Source of the DNA: Grimontia celer
GTDB taxonomy: Bacteria; Pseudomonadota; Gammaproteobacteria; Enterobacterales; Vibrionaceae
Length of the DNA stretch: 64,000 nucleotides
Assembly (NCBI RefSeq): GCF_900055185.1
Contig: NZ_FIZX01000002.1
Coordinates: 1,492,586-1,556,585, forward strand
Direction: 5' to 3'
Each line of letters begins with the position of its first letter. Within the stretch, counting starts at the first letter, position 1. A program made the position numbers and the translations under genes. Of this stretch, positions 9,218-18,685 are shown piece after piece. The notes beneath the pieces were generated by a model that saw only the letters and a list, made by a program, of their open reading frames with translations, had not been told where the DNA came from and searched no databases.

Positions 9218-9568
9218 TTAGTGCATTACTGAAGAAAACACGTTGATGATGACCACTCCGGCCACAATCAGAGACATGCCAATAACCGCTGGCAAATCCA
9301 ACTGTTGCCCGTAAAACATCCAAGCCACTAAAGAGACCAACAAAATACCCGCTGCGCTCCATATCGCGTAAGCGATACCCAATGGCATCGATTTCACAGT
9401 GATAGACAGTAGATAGAAAGAAATGGCATAGCAGACCAGTACCGATGTGGTTGCAATCGGCTGCGTGAACGACTGGGTTTTCGGCATCATTGACGTAGCG
9501 ACAATTTCAAAAAGAATAGCTACAGACAAAGTAACGAATGGCGGCAATGTGGTGATGAGTTTCAGCAT
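9218..9568 (-). CDS. Small multidrug resistance (SMR) family transporter
   Basis: A 116-aa protein with four membrane helices, the usual SMR architecture. The essential membrane Glu is in the first helix (LFEIVATS, E21); the third helix carries the family motif PLGIAYAIWSAAGI. Members work as antiparallel dimers that exchange protons for cationic drugs, guanidinium or polyamines. EmrE-like versus Gdx/SugE-like specificity cannot be settled by eye; YAIWSA resembles EmrE-type more. GAGGAAG lies rather far (about 13 nt) from the ATG. Confidence 0.85.
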   Translation of the reverse strand: MLKLITTLPPFVTLSVAILFEIVATSMMPKTQSFTQPIATTSVLVCYAISFYLLSITVKSMPLGIAYAIWSAAGILLVSLVAWMFYGQQLDLPAVIGMSLIVAGVVIINVFSSVMH

Positions 9569-9628
9569 AATGACTCAAACTTCCTCATGGTGCAGGTTAA
9601 ATCGTATTGGCATCCTGCCCCAAAAATA

Positions 9629-9655
9629 ACGAAGCCCTGCCAAGTGCAGGGCTTG
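9629..9655 (-). terminator. Possible terminator hairpin
   Basis: AAGCCCTGC / GCAGGGCTT stem (9632-9654). Read on the minus strand it lies downstream of the DUF3332 gene and is followed by a weak T-rich stretch. It also lies upstream of the SMR gene. Confidence 0.45.
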
Positions 9656-9700
9656 TCATATCCAACTAAACCAGTCAGCTGGATATAATCAGCTAAACAA

Positions 9701-10222
9701 TTATACGCGGTTTGCAGCGTATTGGTTAAGCTCTTCTACAGAAACTGCAGTGATGAATTCGTCGTTCAGGAAGAAGTTAACCATCTCACCGTCCTTCTCG
9801 CCACGCAGAATTTGAGTCGTGCCGTCTGCGTAAGCAACTGACATTTCGAGAGACTTGTCGTTCAGTTGTTTAACGTCAGCAGAAGAAATCTTGATTGGCG
9901 CGGTAGTCAGATCTTTATCCAGCTTTTGGTTGATCTTGATAACTGCGCTCATTGGGGTATCAGCAACTGCTGGAGATTTACCAGAAATTGGGTTGGTACC
10001 CGTCCAGAACTCGATTGAGTTAAAGATGAACAGGTCAGCCGCTGCTGCTACACCGTAAACTGGGCTCATCAGTACGTACAGACCTGCACGAGCATAGCGG
10101 TTATCTACAGCAGACAGGTTCAGTTTCATTACTGCACCTGAAGTCGCCATTTGACCGATACAACCTGTCAGAGACACCGTCAGAACTGCTGCTGCAACAG
10201 CTTTGATTGCAAATTTTTTCAT
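9701..10222 (-). CDS. DUF3332 family lipoprotein
   Basis: A 173-aa protein starting at MKKFAIKAV; the frame stays open upstream but that extension looks non-coding. The signal VLTVSLTGC gives a lipidated Cys. The body (GQMATSGAVMKLNLSAVDNRYARAG is typical, cited here only in part; also FNSIEFWTG and NPISGKSPAV) matches DUF3332, a family I know from vibrios, of unknown function. A central hydrophobic stretch LYVLMSPVYGVAAAADLFIF suggests membrane contact beyond the lipid anchor. No RBS match is strong. Confidence 0.82.
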   Translation of the reverse strand: MKKFAIKAVAAAVLTVSLTGCIGQMATSGAVMKLNLSAVDNRYARAGLYVLMSPVYGVAAAADLFIFNSIEFWTGTNPISGKSPAVADTPMSAVIKINQKLDKDLTTAPIKISSADVKQLNDKSLEMSVAYADGTTQILRGEKDGEMVNFFLNDEFITAVSVEELNQYAANRV

Positions 10223-10586
10223 CGTTTCACACACTGTGAGTTTAAAAAGTCGGCGAAGTATACAGTGTATTTTTATGATGAAAAGAGGCCATATTCCCCT
10301 TCCAACAGGCTCTGGCAACAACTGGTTTACAGGTAATTGTAAGCGCAAAGTCAGAGTGGTTAACCCTAAGTTAAATGCCGACGATATCAGTCTGTTTTTA
10401 TTGCCCGAGTGAATGCCATGCATTCACCTTGTGAATATTAACAATTTCCTTTCTCAGCCTGTTTGTTTGCCGAAATTTTAAACAACCAACAATGCGTAAA
10501 GTACTCATCCTAAGTGCAAGCTGCGGCCCTTTCCTATACAATCCTCCACCTTCAATTTCAAAGGTCAACTGACCCTGGCTGTCACC
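10223..10586. other. Intergenic region between divergent genes
   Basis: About 360 bp of AT-rich DNA between the divergent DUF3332 and DUF2986 genes. No RNA gene, hairpin or mobile-element end was seen; it presumably holds both promoters. Confidence 0.45.
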
Positions 10587-10766
10587 ATGAACCGTAAAAA
10601 GAAAATTATCCAAACGCTGAAAAAGAAAGATAAGAAACAGAAAGCCAAAATGCACAAAAGCAGCAAGCCCCGCTACATCTCTAAAGCTGAGCGCGAGAAA
10701 ATGGCTCAACAAGAAGAAGTACAAACCGAAGCAGGCGAATCGGCACAGACTGATAACGAAGAGTAA
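10587..10766 (+). CDS. DUF2986 family small basic protein
   Basis: A 59-aa protein. It opens MNRKKKIIQTLKKKDKK, continues with SKPRYISKAEREKM and ends in an acidic tail. The Lys-rich start and the KPxYISKAER motif match DUF2986, small conserved vibrio proteins of unknown function. No good Shine-Dalgarno is visible (GGCTGTCACC precedes the ATG), so the start is chosen by family resemblance. It lies upstream of the M3 peptidase gene with a 121-bp gap. Confidence 0.75.
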   Translation: MNRKKKIIQTLKKKDKKQKAKMHKSSKPRYISKAEREKMAQQEEVQTEAGESAQTDNEE

Positions 10767-10887
10767 GTGACACCACGCGCGTTTTTCCGACACAATGCAA
10801 CGGAATGCATTGTGAAACCTGCCCCCTCCTGTTCATCACCTAGAGGATTGCGATAGAGTAATCCCGCCAATTGAAAAGGAGAAAGGC

Positions 10888-12684
10888 ATGTCAGCACCAA
10901 GTTGGGACTTCTCATTTGTCTACCAAAGCCTTCAAGACACAGCGCTACAAAACGATCTCGCACGCTGCAGCGATAACATTGCAGCACTAAAAAATCTCTC
11001 ACCCGATACCGTTGAAAACTGCCAACAAGCCCTCAGTTTGTTCGATGAAGCTTCTACCCTGCTTCAGTCGGCATCCAGCTACGCTGGTTGTCTGTCGACT
11101 GTCGACGCCACGGATGCCGAAGCAAAAACCGTGGTAGTTAAAGCGGACGTAATGGAGTCAAACCTCACACAGGCTTTTAGCCCGTTTGAAGATAAGCTGG
11201 CAACCAGCGATGCTGACTTTTTCGAAAGTGTGCTCAGCGGCTCAGACAGCACAGGGAGCTATCAACGCCACGCATTCAGCCTCACCCGTTTGCGTGAACA
11301 GCAGGTCTTCCGTCTTTCGGTGCCTGAAGCGCAGTTGCTGTCAGCTATGCAGGTAGACGGTAAAAACGCATGGGGCCGTCTCTACGACGACATTACAGGC
11401 ACACTGAAAGTCAGTCTCAAATTCCCAGATGGCAGCGAAGAAGAAATGGGGCTGTCACAAGCAGCAAGCCTGCTTTACGGTGGTGATACTTATCGACGTG
11501 AGCCAGCCTGGCATGCAATTCGCGAAGCCATGGGCAAACAAGAAGTCACCTTCGCTGCCATCCTGAATGCCCTAGCAGGCAATCGACTCACCGAGTATGA
11601 AAAACGCAGCCATACCAAACCACTGCATTTCCTCGACCCCGCGCTTGAAGAAGCCCGTATTGTGCAACCAACGTTGGATGCCATGCTGGATGCCACCAAA
11701 GCCAGTCAGGATCTCTCCCGTCGCGCAGCAAAAGCGATGGCCAAAGTGTTTGGCACTAGTCAGTTGAAGCCTTGGGATGAGATGGCGGCCATGCCGTCAT
11801 TTGGCGCATCAAAGCCTGCGTTGTATTCGTTTGAAGAGGCGATTGCCATCATCCGTAAGGCGTTCGAAAGCGTCGACAAAGAAATGGCCGAGTTCGTCGA
11901 TATGATGGTCGAGAAAAACCTGATTGATGCAGCGCCACAGCCAAACAAAAGCATGGGGGCTTACTGCACCAAGATTGCCAAAACCCGCACGCCACTGGTG
12001 TTTATGAGTTATGGCGGCAGTATGTCTGATGTATTAACGCTTGCACATGAGCTAGGCCACGCATTCCACAACTGGGTGATGCGCGATATGCCATTCGTCG
12101 AAACTGAGTATCCGATGACTTTGGCAGAAACCGCCTCAATCTTTGCAGAGAACGTGGTACGTGACGCCCTGCTAGAGAAAGCAGAGAGCGACAGTGACAA
12201 ACTACTGATGCTCTGGGAAGAAGCTCAAACCGCAGTTGCGTTGATGCTCAACATTCCGGTGCGTTATGGGTTTGAAAAAGCCTTCTATGAGCAAAGACAG
12301 CAAGGCGAATGCTCGTCTGCGAAGCTCCGCGCTTTGATGGCGGAAACCTGGAATGAATGGTATGGAGATGCTATGTCTGAGCCTAACGATCTGTTCTGGG
12401 CAACTAAATTGCATTTCAGCATCGCCGAAATCAGTTTCTACAACTATCCGTACTTGTTTGGTTATCTTTTCAGTACCGGTGTATATGCTAGACGCGCTGA
12501 AAAGGGCTCAGCCTTCTACAGCGACTACAAAGCACTGCTGAGAGACACTGGCAGAATGAGCGCGGAAGACGTGGCAAAAGCTCATTTAGGCGTCGATTTG
12601 ACTAAGCCGGACTTCTGGCAGCAAAGTATCCAGATCGCCGAGAAACGTATTGAAGCATTTGAAGCGCTGGTCGAAAAGATCTAG
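10888..12684 (+). CDS. M3 family oligoendopeptidase (PepF-like)
   Basis: A 598-aa cytoplasmic zinc metallopeptidase. The zinc motif HELGHAFH (H387, E388, H391) is followed by ETASIFAEN, which carries the third ligand Glu, as in M3B oligopeptidases. The N-terminal 200 residues are the helical lobe that encloses the substrate channel; these enzymes degrade short peptides. No signal peptide. AAAAGGAG is well placed before the ATG. Length fits PepF/M3B (about 600 aa). A bidirectional terminator separates it from the convergent ABC-F gene. Confidence 0.9.
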   Translation: MSAPSWDFSFVYQSLQDTALQNDLARCSDNIAALKNLSPDTVENCQQALSLFDEASTLLQSASSYAGCLSTVDATDAEAKTVVVKADVMESNLTQAFSPFEDKLATSDADFFESVLSGSDSTGSYQRHAFSLTRLREQQVFRLSVPEAQLLSAMQVDGKNAWGRLYDDITGTLKVSLKFPDGSEEEMGLSQAASLLYGGDTYRREPAWHAIREAMGKQEVTFAAILNALAGNRLTEYEKRSHTKPLHFLDPALEEARIVQPTLDAMLDATKASQDLSRRAAKAMAKVFGTSQLKPWDEMAAMPSFGASKPALYSFEEAIAIIRKAFESVDKEMAEFVDMMVEKNLIDAAPQPNKSMGAYCTKIAKTRTPLVFMSYGGSMSDVLTLAHELGHAFHNWVMRDMPFVETEYPMTLAETASIFAENVVRDALLEKAESDSDKLLMLWEEAQTAVALMLNIPVRYGFEKAFYEQRQQGECSSAKLRALMAETWNEWYGDAMSEPNDLFWATKLHFSIAEISFYNYPYLFGYLFSTGVYARRAEKGSAFYSDYKALLRDTGRMSAEDVAKAHLGVDLTKPDFWQQSIQIAEKRIEAFEALVEKI

Positions 12685-12701
12685 CTCCTGAGTTCAGATA
12701 C

Positions 12702-12735
12702 AAAAACACCCGCCGAAGCGGGTGTTTTTCTTTTT
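12702..12735. terminator. Bidirectional terminator
   Basis: AAAAACACCCGC / GCGGGTGTTTTT perfect 12-bp stem with loop CGAA, between the convergent peptidase and ABC-F genes. Confidence 0.93.
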
Positions 12736-12751
12736 GTCATTGAAGTCTTGA

Positions 12752-14344
12752 TTAGCCTTCAATGCCGCGTGATTTCAGGAACTCAGCATAAGTGCCTTTG
12801 AAGTCAGTGATCTTGCCGTCACGGATTTCAATAATACGGGTTGCCAGCGAGTCAACGAACACACGGTCATGCGACACGAAGAACAGTGTGCCTTTGAATT
12901 GCTCCAAAGCCGTGTTCAATGACTCGATAGATTCCATGTCCATGTGGTTGGTTGGTTCGTCCATCAGCAGCATGTTTGGTTTGTGCATCATGATCTTACC
13001 AAGCAGCATACGACCTTGCTCACCACCAGACAGGACTTTTACAGACTTCTTGATGTCATCCTGAGAGAACAGCATACGGCCAAGGAAACCACGCACGGTT
13101 TGCTCGTCATCGCCTTCTTGTTGCCACTGCCCCATCCAATCCATCAGGTTCATGTCTTTTTCGAAGTCATGAGCATGATCCTGAGCGTAGTAACCAATGT
13201 TTGAGTTCTCAGACCATTTGTACTCACCGGTACGTGGTTCAAGTACGCCTGCCAGCGTGTTCAGAAGAGTGGTTTTACCCACGCCGTTCTCACCGATAAT
13301 GGCAACGCGCTCACCCACCTCAAAAATACCGCTGAAGTTAGCGAACAAATCAGCTTCAAAACCTTGGCTCAGGTTTTCGACTTCCAGTGCGTTACGGAAC
13401 AGTTCTTTTGACTGCTCAAAACGAATGAATGGGTTCTGACGGCTCGATGCCTTCACTTCACTCAGTTGAATCTTATCGATTTGCTTCGCACGTGAAGTCG
13501 CTTGTTTTGCTTTAGAGGCGTTTGCAGAGAAACGCGCAACGAAGGTTTGAAGTTCAGCAATCTGTGCTTTCTTCTTCGCATTGTCTGCCAGCAGACGCTC
13601 GCGTGCCTGCGTCGCTGCTGTCATGTATTCGTCGTAGTTACCTGGGTAAACACGCAGTTCGCCGTAGTCCAGGTCAGCCATGTGGGTACACACTGAGTTC
13701 AGGAAGTGACGGTCGTGCGAGATGATGATCATGGTGCAGTTACGCTCGTTCAGCGTATCTTCCAGCCAACGGATGGTGTCGATATCCAGGTTGTTCGTCG
13801 GTTCGTCAAGCAACATGATATCTGGATCAGCAAACAGAACCTGTGCCAAAAGCACACGCAGTTTCCAGCCCGGTGCTACCGCGCTCATCAGGCCATAGTG
13901 CTGTTCAACAGGAATGCCGACTGCCAGCAGCAATTCGCCAGCCTTGGACTCTGCCATGTAGCCGTCCATCTCAGCAAACTCAACTTCCAGGTCAGCCACA
14001 CGCATACCGTCTTCTTCGCTCATTTCTGGCAGCGAGTAGATACGGTCACGCTCTTGCTTTACTTCCCACAGCTCTTTGTGACCCATGATAACGGTGTCGA
14101 TAACCGTGAAATTTTCGTAAGCAAACTGGTCCTGGTTCAGCTTGGCAACGCGCTCATTCGGATCAACGCTAACGTTGCCGCTGGTTGGTTCCAATTCACG
14201 GCTCAGGATCTTCATGAACGTCGATTTACCACAGCCGTTCGCGCCGATTAGGCCGTAACGGTTACCTTCACCGAACTTAACGGAAATGTTTTCGAAAAGT
14301 GGCTTGGCGCCGAATTGCTGGGTGATATTAGCTGTACTAAGCAA
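12752..14344 (-). CDS. ybiT: ABC-F family ATPase, YbiT type
   Basis: A 530-aa soluble protein with two ABC ATPase domains and no membrane part. First Walker [10 protein letters not shown] near residue 35, second GENGVGKTT near 347; DEPTNNLD and DEPTNHMD follow the two signatures; the linker between them is basic and helical ([18 protein letters not shown]), as in ribosome-associated ABC-F translation factors. The whole protein is colinear with E. coli YbiT from MLSTANIT to the end. It starts with TTG (AGGAT 8 nt upstream), where YbiT proteins normally start. Its role is probably release of stalled ribosomes. Confidence 0.92.
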   Translation of the reverse strand: MLSTANITQQFGAKPLFENISVKFGEGNRYGLIGANGCGKSTFMKILSRELEPTSGNVSVDPNERVAKLNQDQFAYENFTVIDTVIMGHKELWEVKQERDRIYSLPEMSEEDGMRVADLEVEFAEMDGYMAESKAGELLLAVGIPVEQHYGLMSAVAPGWKLRVLLAQVLFADPDIMLLDEPTNNLDIDTIRWLEDTLNERNCTMIIISHDRHFLNSVCTHMADLDYGELRVYPGNYDEYMTAATQARERLLADNAKKKAQIAELQTFVARFSANASKAKQATSRAKQIDKIQLSEVKASSRQNPFIRFEQSKELFRNALEVENLSQGFEADLFANFSGIFEVGERVAIIGENGVGKTTLLNTLAGVLEPRTGEYKWSENSNIGYYAQDHAHDFEKDMNLMDWMGQWQQEGDDEQTVRGFLGRMLFSQDDIKKSVKVLSGGEQGRMLLGKIMMHKPNMLLMDEPTNHMDMESIESLNTALEQFKGTLFFVSHDRVFVDSLATRIIEIRDGKITDFKGTYAEFLKSRGIEG

Positions 14345-14602
14345 GGCAATAATCCTGAACTGAGAATGGAAAACGCCGCAAGACTACAGAGTTCAGTCCA
14401 CTACTTCAAGCAAACGGAGAAACAAGTCACATTTCTGTCATTACCAGCCCCGTTTTGCGGAAAAAATTTGCGCCACGTCCCAAGCTCCTACATTCCACCT
14501 GCAAGACCCCAAATTCGGGGAATTTCTAACTACACTTACTGGATTACTTTGTCTCAAATTAAGAACAGCCGTCGGCAGTCCAAGAACACTTTCGAGACCA
14601 CT

Positions 14603-16411
14603 ATGAATAATAAAACTAACTCGACATTTTCCCGCTTCATTAGCTTGCCTATCCTTGGTCTGGTTGTCGGCGCATTTTTTACGACTATGCTGGTTGCTGT
14701 AGCCTCTTCCAATGCTTCAGCAGATGCCGGGGCAAAGCAGGTGCTGTATATCAATGCGTTTCACCGTGGATATGGCTGGAGTGATGAAATAGAGAGCGGG
14801 ATCCGAGATACTTTTGATGCATCCGGAACCAATATCGATCTGTCCGTGGTTTACCTCGACTCTCTGCGCCATGAAGTAGAAGCAGTCAGTGAGAAAGTCG
14901 CAGAGCTATTAGCGCTTAAGAAAGTCGCTGATTCCAAGGACCTCATTATCACATCAGACAATGCAGCGCTCGATTTTGCCTTGCGCCATCAAAAAACACT
15001 CTTCCCGAACCAATCAATTCTTTATACCGCGCTGAAAGATTACTCTGCCGAGACATTAAGCCAGTCTTTGAATTCAACCGGGATATCTGAGTACACAGAC
15101 TATAAAAATGCCGTCGACCTGGCTTTGTCACTTCATAGTGATGCGCGATCTATCGTATTTATCGGCACAACCGAAGAAGGCCATAACCAACGGGTGGTAG
15201 ACATCGTCAAAGAAACAGTTCTTCCTGCTTACACTGACATTCTTGATACTGAAATCATCGTCGATAAATCTATAGAAGCACTGGATAAGGAATTGAGCCA
15301 GTTCCCTGCGAATTCTTTGGTTTTTCTGCTTAGCAACACTCTACCTAAGTCAGATGGGACGGAGTACAGCCCAGCAGAAACAGCCCGACTGCTTTCCTCG
15401 ATCACTCCCTTCCCCGTTTATACCTATTGGCACTCACACATCGGTCACGGGGCTATCGGGGGTCAGATAGTTACTGGTTACAGTCAGGGTAAGGCGGCCG
15501 CTCAGCTAGCGCTTGAAGTACTTTCAAAAGACGTAGCCACCGCACTTCCCTCTGCAAAGTCTGCACCTGCTTCCTTGTTTTTCGACCTCGATTCTTTGGA
15601 CAAGCACAATATATCTCGAGATGCCTTGCCTGAAGGTACGCGCTTTATTAACTATCAACCACCTATTTGGCAGGAATACAAAACTGAAGCCTTAACCACA
15701 CTGGTGATCATATTCGGCCTCGCTTCCTTAGTTCTTGCTTTCTCACTGCTGACCAAAAGACAAAGTGAAACCATTCACCAGATCAGCGATGAAAATGTCG
15801 AACTCACCCATGCGTTAGATTTGAATCAAGAAGCACTTGATGATGTGACCCACCAGCTCGAAGAAGTGAATCCGATTGATGAACTGACTGGATTGAGCAA
15901 TTTCCGTCATTTCAACGATATGCTAGACAAAGAACTGCGCCGGGCCAGTCGCTACAAAACTCCACTCAGTCTACTGATGATATCGGTAGACCAGTTTGAA
16001 GGTTACAAATCAGCGCAGGGTGAAGAGAAAGCCAACGCTGTGCTTACAGGGATCAGTCAAGTCATCTCTGAAACCTGTCAACGCTCATCTGACGTGCTGG
16101 CCCATTTAGTCGATGAAAAGTTTGCCATCATCCTTCCGCACACGACACGCGAAAACTCGCACATTGTTTGCCAGAAATTGCACGACCATTTACGCGCTAA
16201 AAATCTGCCCTTTATCCTTTCCAGCACGGGCGCTGTCACCCTCAGTATCGGCTTATCATCGCTTGAAGCGAGTGGCGAACGCATTAATCCCCAGCATATG
16301 TTCAATACCAGCGAGATGATGCGAATCGATGCAGAGAAACAAGGTGGGAACGGAACCCGCTCTGATGTTATCGCCACACATTCTGAGCCGGGCTCTTCAA
16401 ACAACGGTTAG
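14603..16411 (+). CDS. Membrane sensor: ABC_sub_bind-like periplasmic domain plus degenerate GGDEF domain
   Basis: About 602 aa. The start is set at MNNKTNSTFSRF; the open frame runs 96 codons further but those overlap the ybiT start and look non-coding. Membrane helix at about 15-35; a periplasmic domain to about 360 resembling ABC_sub_bind proteins (VLYINAFHRGYGWSDEIESG is characteristic); second helix (LVIIFGLASLVLAFSLL); a coiled-coil signalling helix; then a GGDEF-fold domain opening PIDELTGLSNFRHFNDML. Its active-site loop reads LVDEKFAI, lacking GGDEF, so no cyclase activity is expected. Ligand unknown. A clear terminator follows. Confidence 0.82.
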   Translation: MNNKTNSTFSRFISLPILGLVVGAFFTTMLVAVASSNASADAGAKQVLYINAFHRGYGWSDEIESGIRDTFDASGTNIDLSVVYLDSLRHEVEAVSEKVAELLALKKVADSKDLIITSDNAALDFALRHQKTLFPNQSILYTALKDYSAETLSQSLNSTGISEYTDYKNAVDLALSLHSDARSIVFIGTTEEGHNQRVVDIVKETVLPAYTDILDTEIIVDKSIEALDKELSQFPANSLVFLLSNTLPKSDGTEYSPAETARLLSSITPFPVYTYWHSHIGHGAIGGQIVTGYSQGKAAAQLALEVLSKDVATALPSAKSAPASLFFDLDSLDKHNISRDALPEGTRFINYQPPIWQEYKTEALTTLVIIFGLASLVLAFSLLTKRQSETIHQISDENVELTHALDLNQEALDDVTHQLEEVNPIDELTGLSNFRHFNDMLDKELRRASRYKTPLSLLMISVDQFEGYKSAQGEEKANAVLTGISQVISETCQRSSDVLAHLVDEKFAIILPHTTRENSHIVCQKLHDHLRAKNLPFILSSTGAVTLSIGLSSLEASGERINPQHMFNTSEMMRIDAEKQGGNGTRSDVIATHSEPGSSNNG

Positions 16412-16442
16412 CGTTAAAAGAGACTTCCCTTCACTCCCAAAT

Positions 16443-16473
16443 AGCACCGATCATCATGATATCGGTGCTTTTA
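16443..16473 (+). terminator. Rho-independent terminator
   Basis: AGCACCGAT / ATCGGTGCT perfect 9-bp stem (16443-16451 with 16461-16469) followed by TTTTATCG; ends the GGDEF-like sensor gene. Confidence 0.85.
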
Positions 16474-16581
16474 TCGCATTGCGCTTTCACTCTCTCTCAA
16501 TTCGGTTAATGTGGCTTCGTTGGTTGTTTTTCCTTAGATTTTTACGGAAAAGCTACTGTGCATCCGAAATACCTTATCGAA

Positions 16582-16616
16582 AGGCGCGCATGTTTTATGC
16601 TGCGCCTCTTTTTTAA
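16582..16616 (+). terminator. Terminator-like hairpin with no gene before it
   Basis: AGGCGC / GCGCCT outer stem with an inner GCAT / ATGC stem, followed by CTTTTTT. It is the second terminator in the 348-bp gap 16412-16759, about 110 nt past the first, so the 16474-16616 stretch could encode a short RNA. No clear promoter seen. Confidence 0.6.
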
Positions 16617-16759
16617 GCCGAAAACAAGAACATCTCTACCCATAAAAATAAGTCGGGAATCAAAATTCTCGATCATCTTCACCAATATAAGGACGGCAAG
16701 GTATTTCAAGGAAAAACAATAAAAACTAACATCTCATTTGTTAGGAAAGATAGAGCACA

Positions 16760-17779
16760 ATGAACCCTACAATCCCATACCTAGAACGCACACGCGTCCT
16801 CGTCGTTATCGGAATTTGTTCTGTAATTGCATACATTACAGGCTTTCTTTTCGGCGGCGCATTTTTCTATCATCTAGCCATTTCACTTGGCTACGGTATC
16901 ACCTTCAACTTTCTGCACGTTTTTCTGCTGCGAAACTTCCCACAATGGTCAAATCCGGCACGTACCGCAATTGCTATTACGACAGGATCGATCATCGGCA
17001 CCATGAACATGCAGTTGTGGATATACCAATACCGGGGGTTTTGGCGCCCTGAGGTGCTGTTACCCACGCTGATATTCACGGTATCAGTCGCAATATTTAC
17101 TGCTTGCTTTTTCATCATGCGTGAGCGGGCAAGGCAAGCCGAAAACGACCTTAAAGACTCAAAGCTTCAACAGGCCGAACAGGAAAAGGCATTAATCAAT
17201 AGCCAGCTAAAAAGTCTTCAAGGCCAGATGGAGCCTCACTTTTTATTTAATACACTCGCGAACATCCAGGTGCTGATAGACATTGACGCCCCTAAGGCCA
17301 AAGTGCTGCTAGAGAAAATCACTGATTTACTTCGCGCCAGCTTGAAGCAACAGCGCAAAGACACAGTTTCACTCAATGACGAGTTAAAACTCCTTGATAG
17401 CTACCTTTCCATTCAGCAAATTCGTCTGTCTGATCGTATGGGATTTGAAATCAAGGTTGACCCATCTATTTCAAAACAAACCCGAATTCCACCCTTTCTG
17501 ATCCAGCCAGCCGTAGAGAATGCTGTGGTTCACGGTATTGAGCCTTCAGTAAAAGGGGGCTACATCCAAATCAACTTCTCGAAACAGGAAGACGTGCTCA
17601 CCGTTGAAGTTTCCGATAACGGTATCGGATTCAATGACGGCTCCAAAGGAAATGGAGTGAGCATGAGAAACGTGAAAGAACGCCTTTCAACACTCTATGG
17701 CGAGAAGGGACGACTCAAACTCATTCCCCATCAAGGAGGGGGATTCACGACAAGGATTTCATTTCAATGCGAGCAATAA
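16760..17779 (+). CDS. LytS-type sensor histidine kinase
   Basis: A 339-aa inner-membrane kinase. Residues about 10-120 form four membrane helices with no large periplasmic loop. A coiled coil (about 122-150) leads to the His_kinase domain, with the phospho-acceptor in QMEPHFLFNT (H160), and a C-terminal HATPase domain with QPAVENAVVHGIEP and DNGIGF. The signal is probably sensed within the membrane. The gene overlaps the next, a LytTR regulator, by 13 bp, so they are a two-component pair. Confidence 0.9.
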   Translation: MNPTIPYLERTRVLVVIGICSVIAYITGFLFGGAFFYHLAISLGYGITFNFLHVFLLRNFPQWSNPARTAIAITTGSIIGTMNMQLWIYQYRGFWRPEVLLPTLIFTVSVAIFTACFFIMRERARQAENDLKDSKLQQAEQEKALINSQLKSLQGQMEPHFLFNTLANIQVLIDIDAPKAKVLLEKITDLLRASLKQQRKDTVSLNDELKLLDSYLSIQQIRLSDRMGFEIKVDPSISKQTRIPPFLIQPAVENAVVHGIEPSVKGGYIQINFSKQEDVLTVEVSDNGIGFNDGSKGNGVSMRNVKERLSTLYGEKGRLKLIPHQGGGFTTRISFQCEQ

Positions 17780-18516
17780 TTGCTGATGACGAACCCATTC
17801 TTCGTCATCATTTGAGTCGACTGCTTGGTGCAGTTTCATCAGATATTGATGTGGTTGGCAGTGCGAAAGACGGCATTGAAGCTTTGGACCTCATCAAGAA
17901 ACTTCAACCTGATGTGGTATTTCTAGATATCAGAATGCCTGGGTTAGATGGGTTGGAAGTCGCCAATCTCATCGGAGAAATGAAAAACCCGCCCCGCATT
18001 GTTTTTGTCACTGCATACGATCATTACGCCATTGAAGCATTTGAACATGGCGCGATTGACTACCTGATCAAGCCTATCGATGAAAAACGCCTCACCAAAA
18101 CCTGCGCGCGTTTAAAAACTCGAACCAAACCGACACTCAATGCTGATGAGTTCACCCAAATCCTCTCCCAGGCACAGGAAAAACGATGCGCGCCTCTCAC
18201 TTGGCTGAAAGCGGCAAAAGGTGAAGATATTCACCTGATTCATGTTGATGACGTTGAGTATTTTAGGGCAGAAGATAAGTACGTCACTGTCGTCACTAAC
18301 GACTCGGAATACATCATTCGCACACCGCTGCGAAATCTATCCCAAATGCTGTGCGAAGAAACGTTCTGGCAGATTCATCGCTCGGTAATCATAAAAGTAT
18401 CCGCGATTGGCCGAGTGTTTAAAGACATCACAGGTAAAATGGTCGTTGAAGTGGCTTCAAACCAAAACCAACTGCCTGTCAGTCGAAACGCCCACTCTCT
18501 GTTCAAACAAATGTAA
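17767..18516 (+). CDS. LytTR family response regulator
   Basis: A 249-aa regulator. Receiver domain 1-120 with acidic pair IIADDEP, phospho-acceptor Asp in VVFLDIRMPG (D54) and conserved Lys in DYLIKPID. Residues about 145-248 are a LytTR DNA-binding domain (HVDDVEYFRAEDKYVTVVT, FWQIHRSVIIKVSAI). Partner kinase is the overlapping gene upstream. LytTR regulators bind short direct repeats; target genes are not evident, although an exported TPR-like protein gene follows 170 bp downstream. Confidence 0.92.
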   Translation: MRAIIADDEPILRHHLSRLLGAVSSDIDVVGSAKDGIEALDLIKKLQPDVVFLDIRMPGLDGLEVANLIGEMKNPPRIVFVTAYDHYAIEAFEHGAIDYLIKPIDEKRLTKTCARLKTRTKPTLNADEFTQILSQAQEKRCAPLTWLKAAKGEDIHLIHVDDVEYFRAEDKYVTVVTNDSEYIIRTPLRNLSQMLCEETFWQIHRSVIIKVSAIGRVFKDITGKMVVEVASNQNQLPVSRNAHSLFKQM

Positions 18517-18523
18517 AACTCTT

Positions 18524-18550
18524 ATTCAGGCAGCCGAAAGCTGCCTGAAT
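18524..18550. repeat. Perfect stem-loop after the LytTR gene
   Basis: ATTCAGGCAGC / GCTGCCTGAAT, 11 bp perfect, loop CGAAA. No T-tract follows, so it is a weak terminator candidate at best, or an mRNA 3'-end stabiliser. Confidence 0.7.
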
Positions 18551-18685
18551 CGTACTAGTCATTTCAAATCCGCCAAATGCTGTTTATCAGCCAAAACTGC
18601 ATTTGGTCTCATCGCCCTTTTCTTTCGAACAATCTGCTGTAGCTTGGCAACCTGAAACAACGTCAACCCCCTCAGGAGAAACGCA

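Noticed and set aside
13706-14251. 181-codon frame opposite ybiT
   Set aside because: Antisense to a conserved ABC-F gene, His-rich by chance; no ribosome site.
14315-14602. N-terminal extension of the GGDEF-like sensor
   Set aside because: It overlaps the ybiT start, has no ribosome site and no sensible composition; the signal anchor follows only after MNNKTNSTF.
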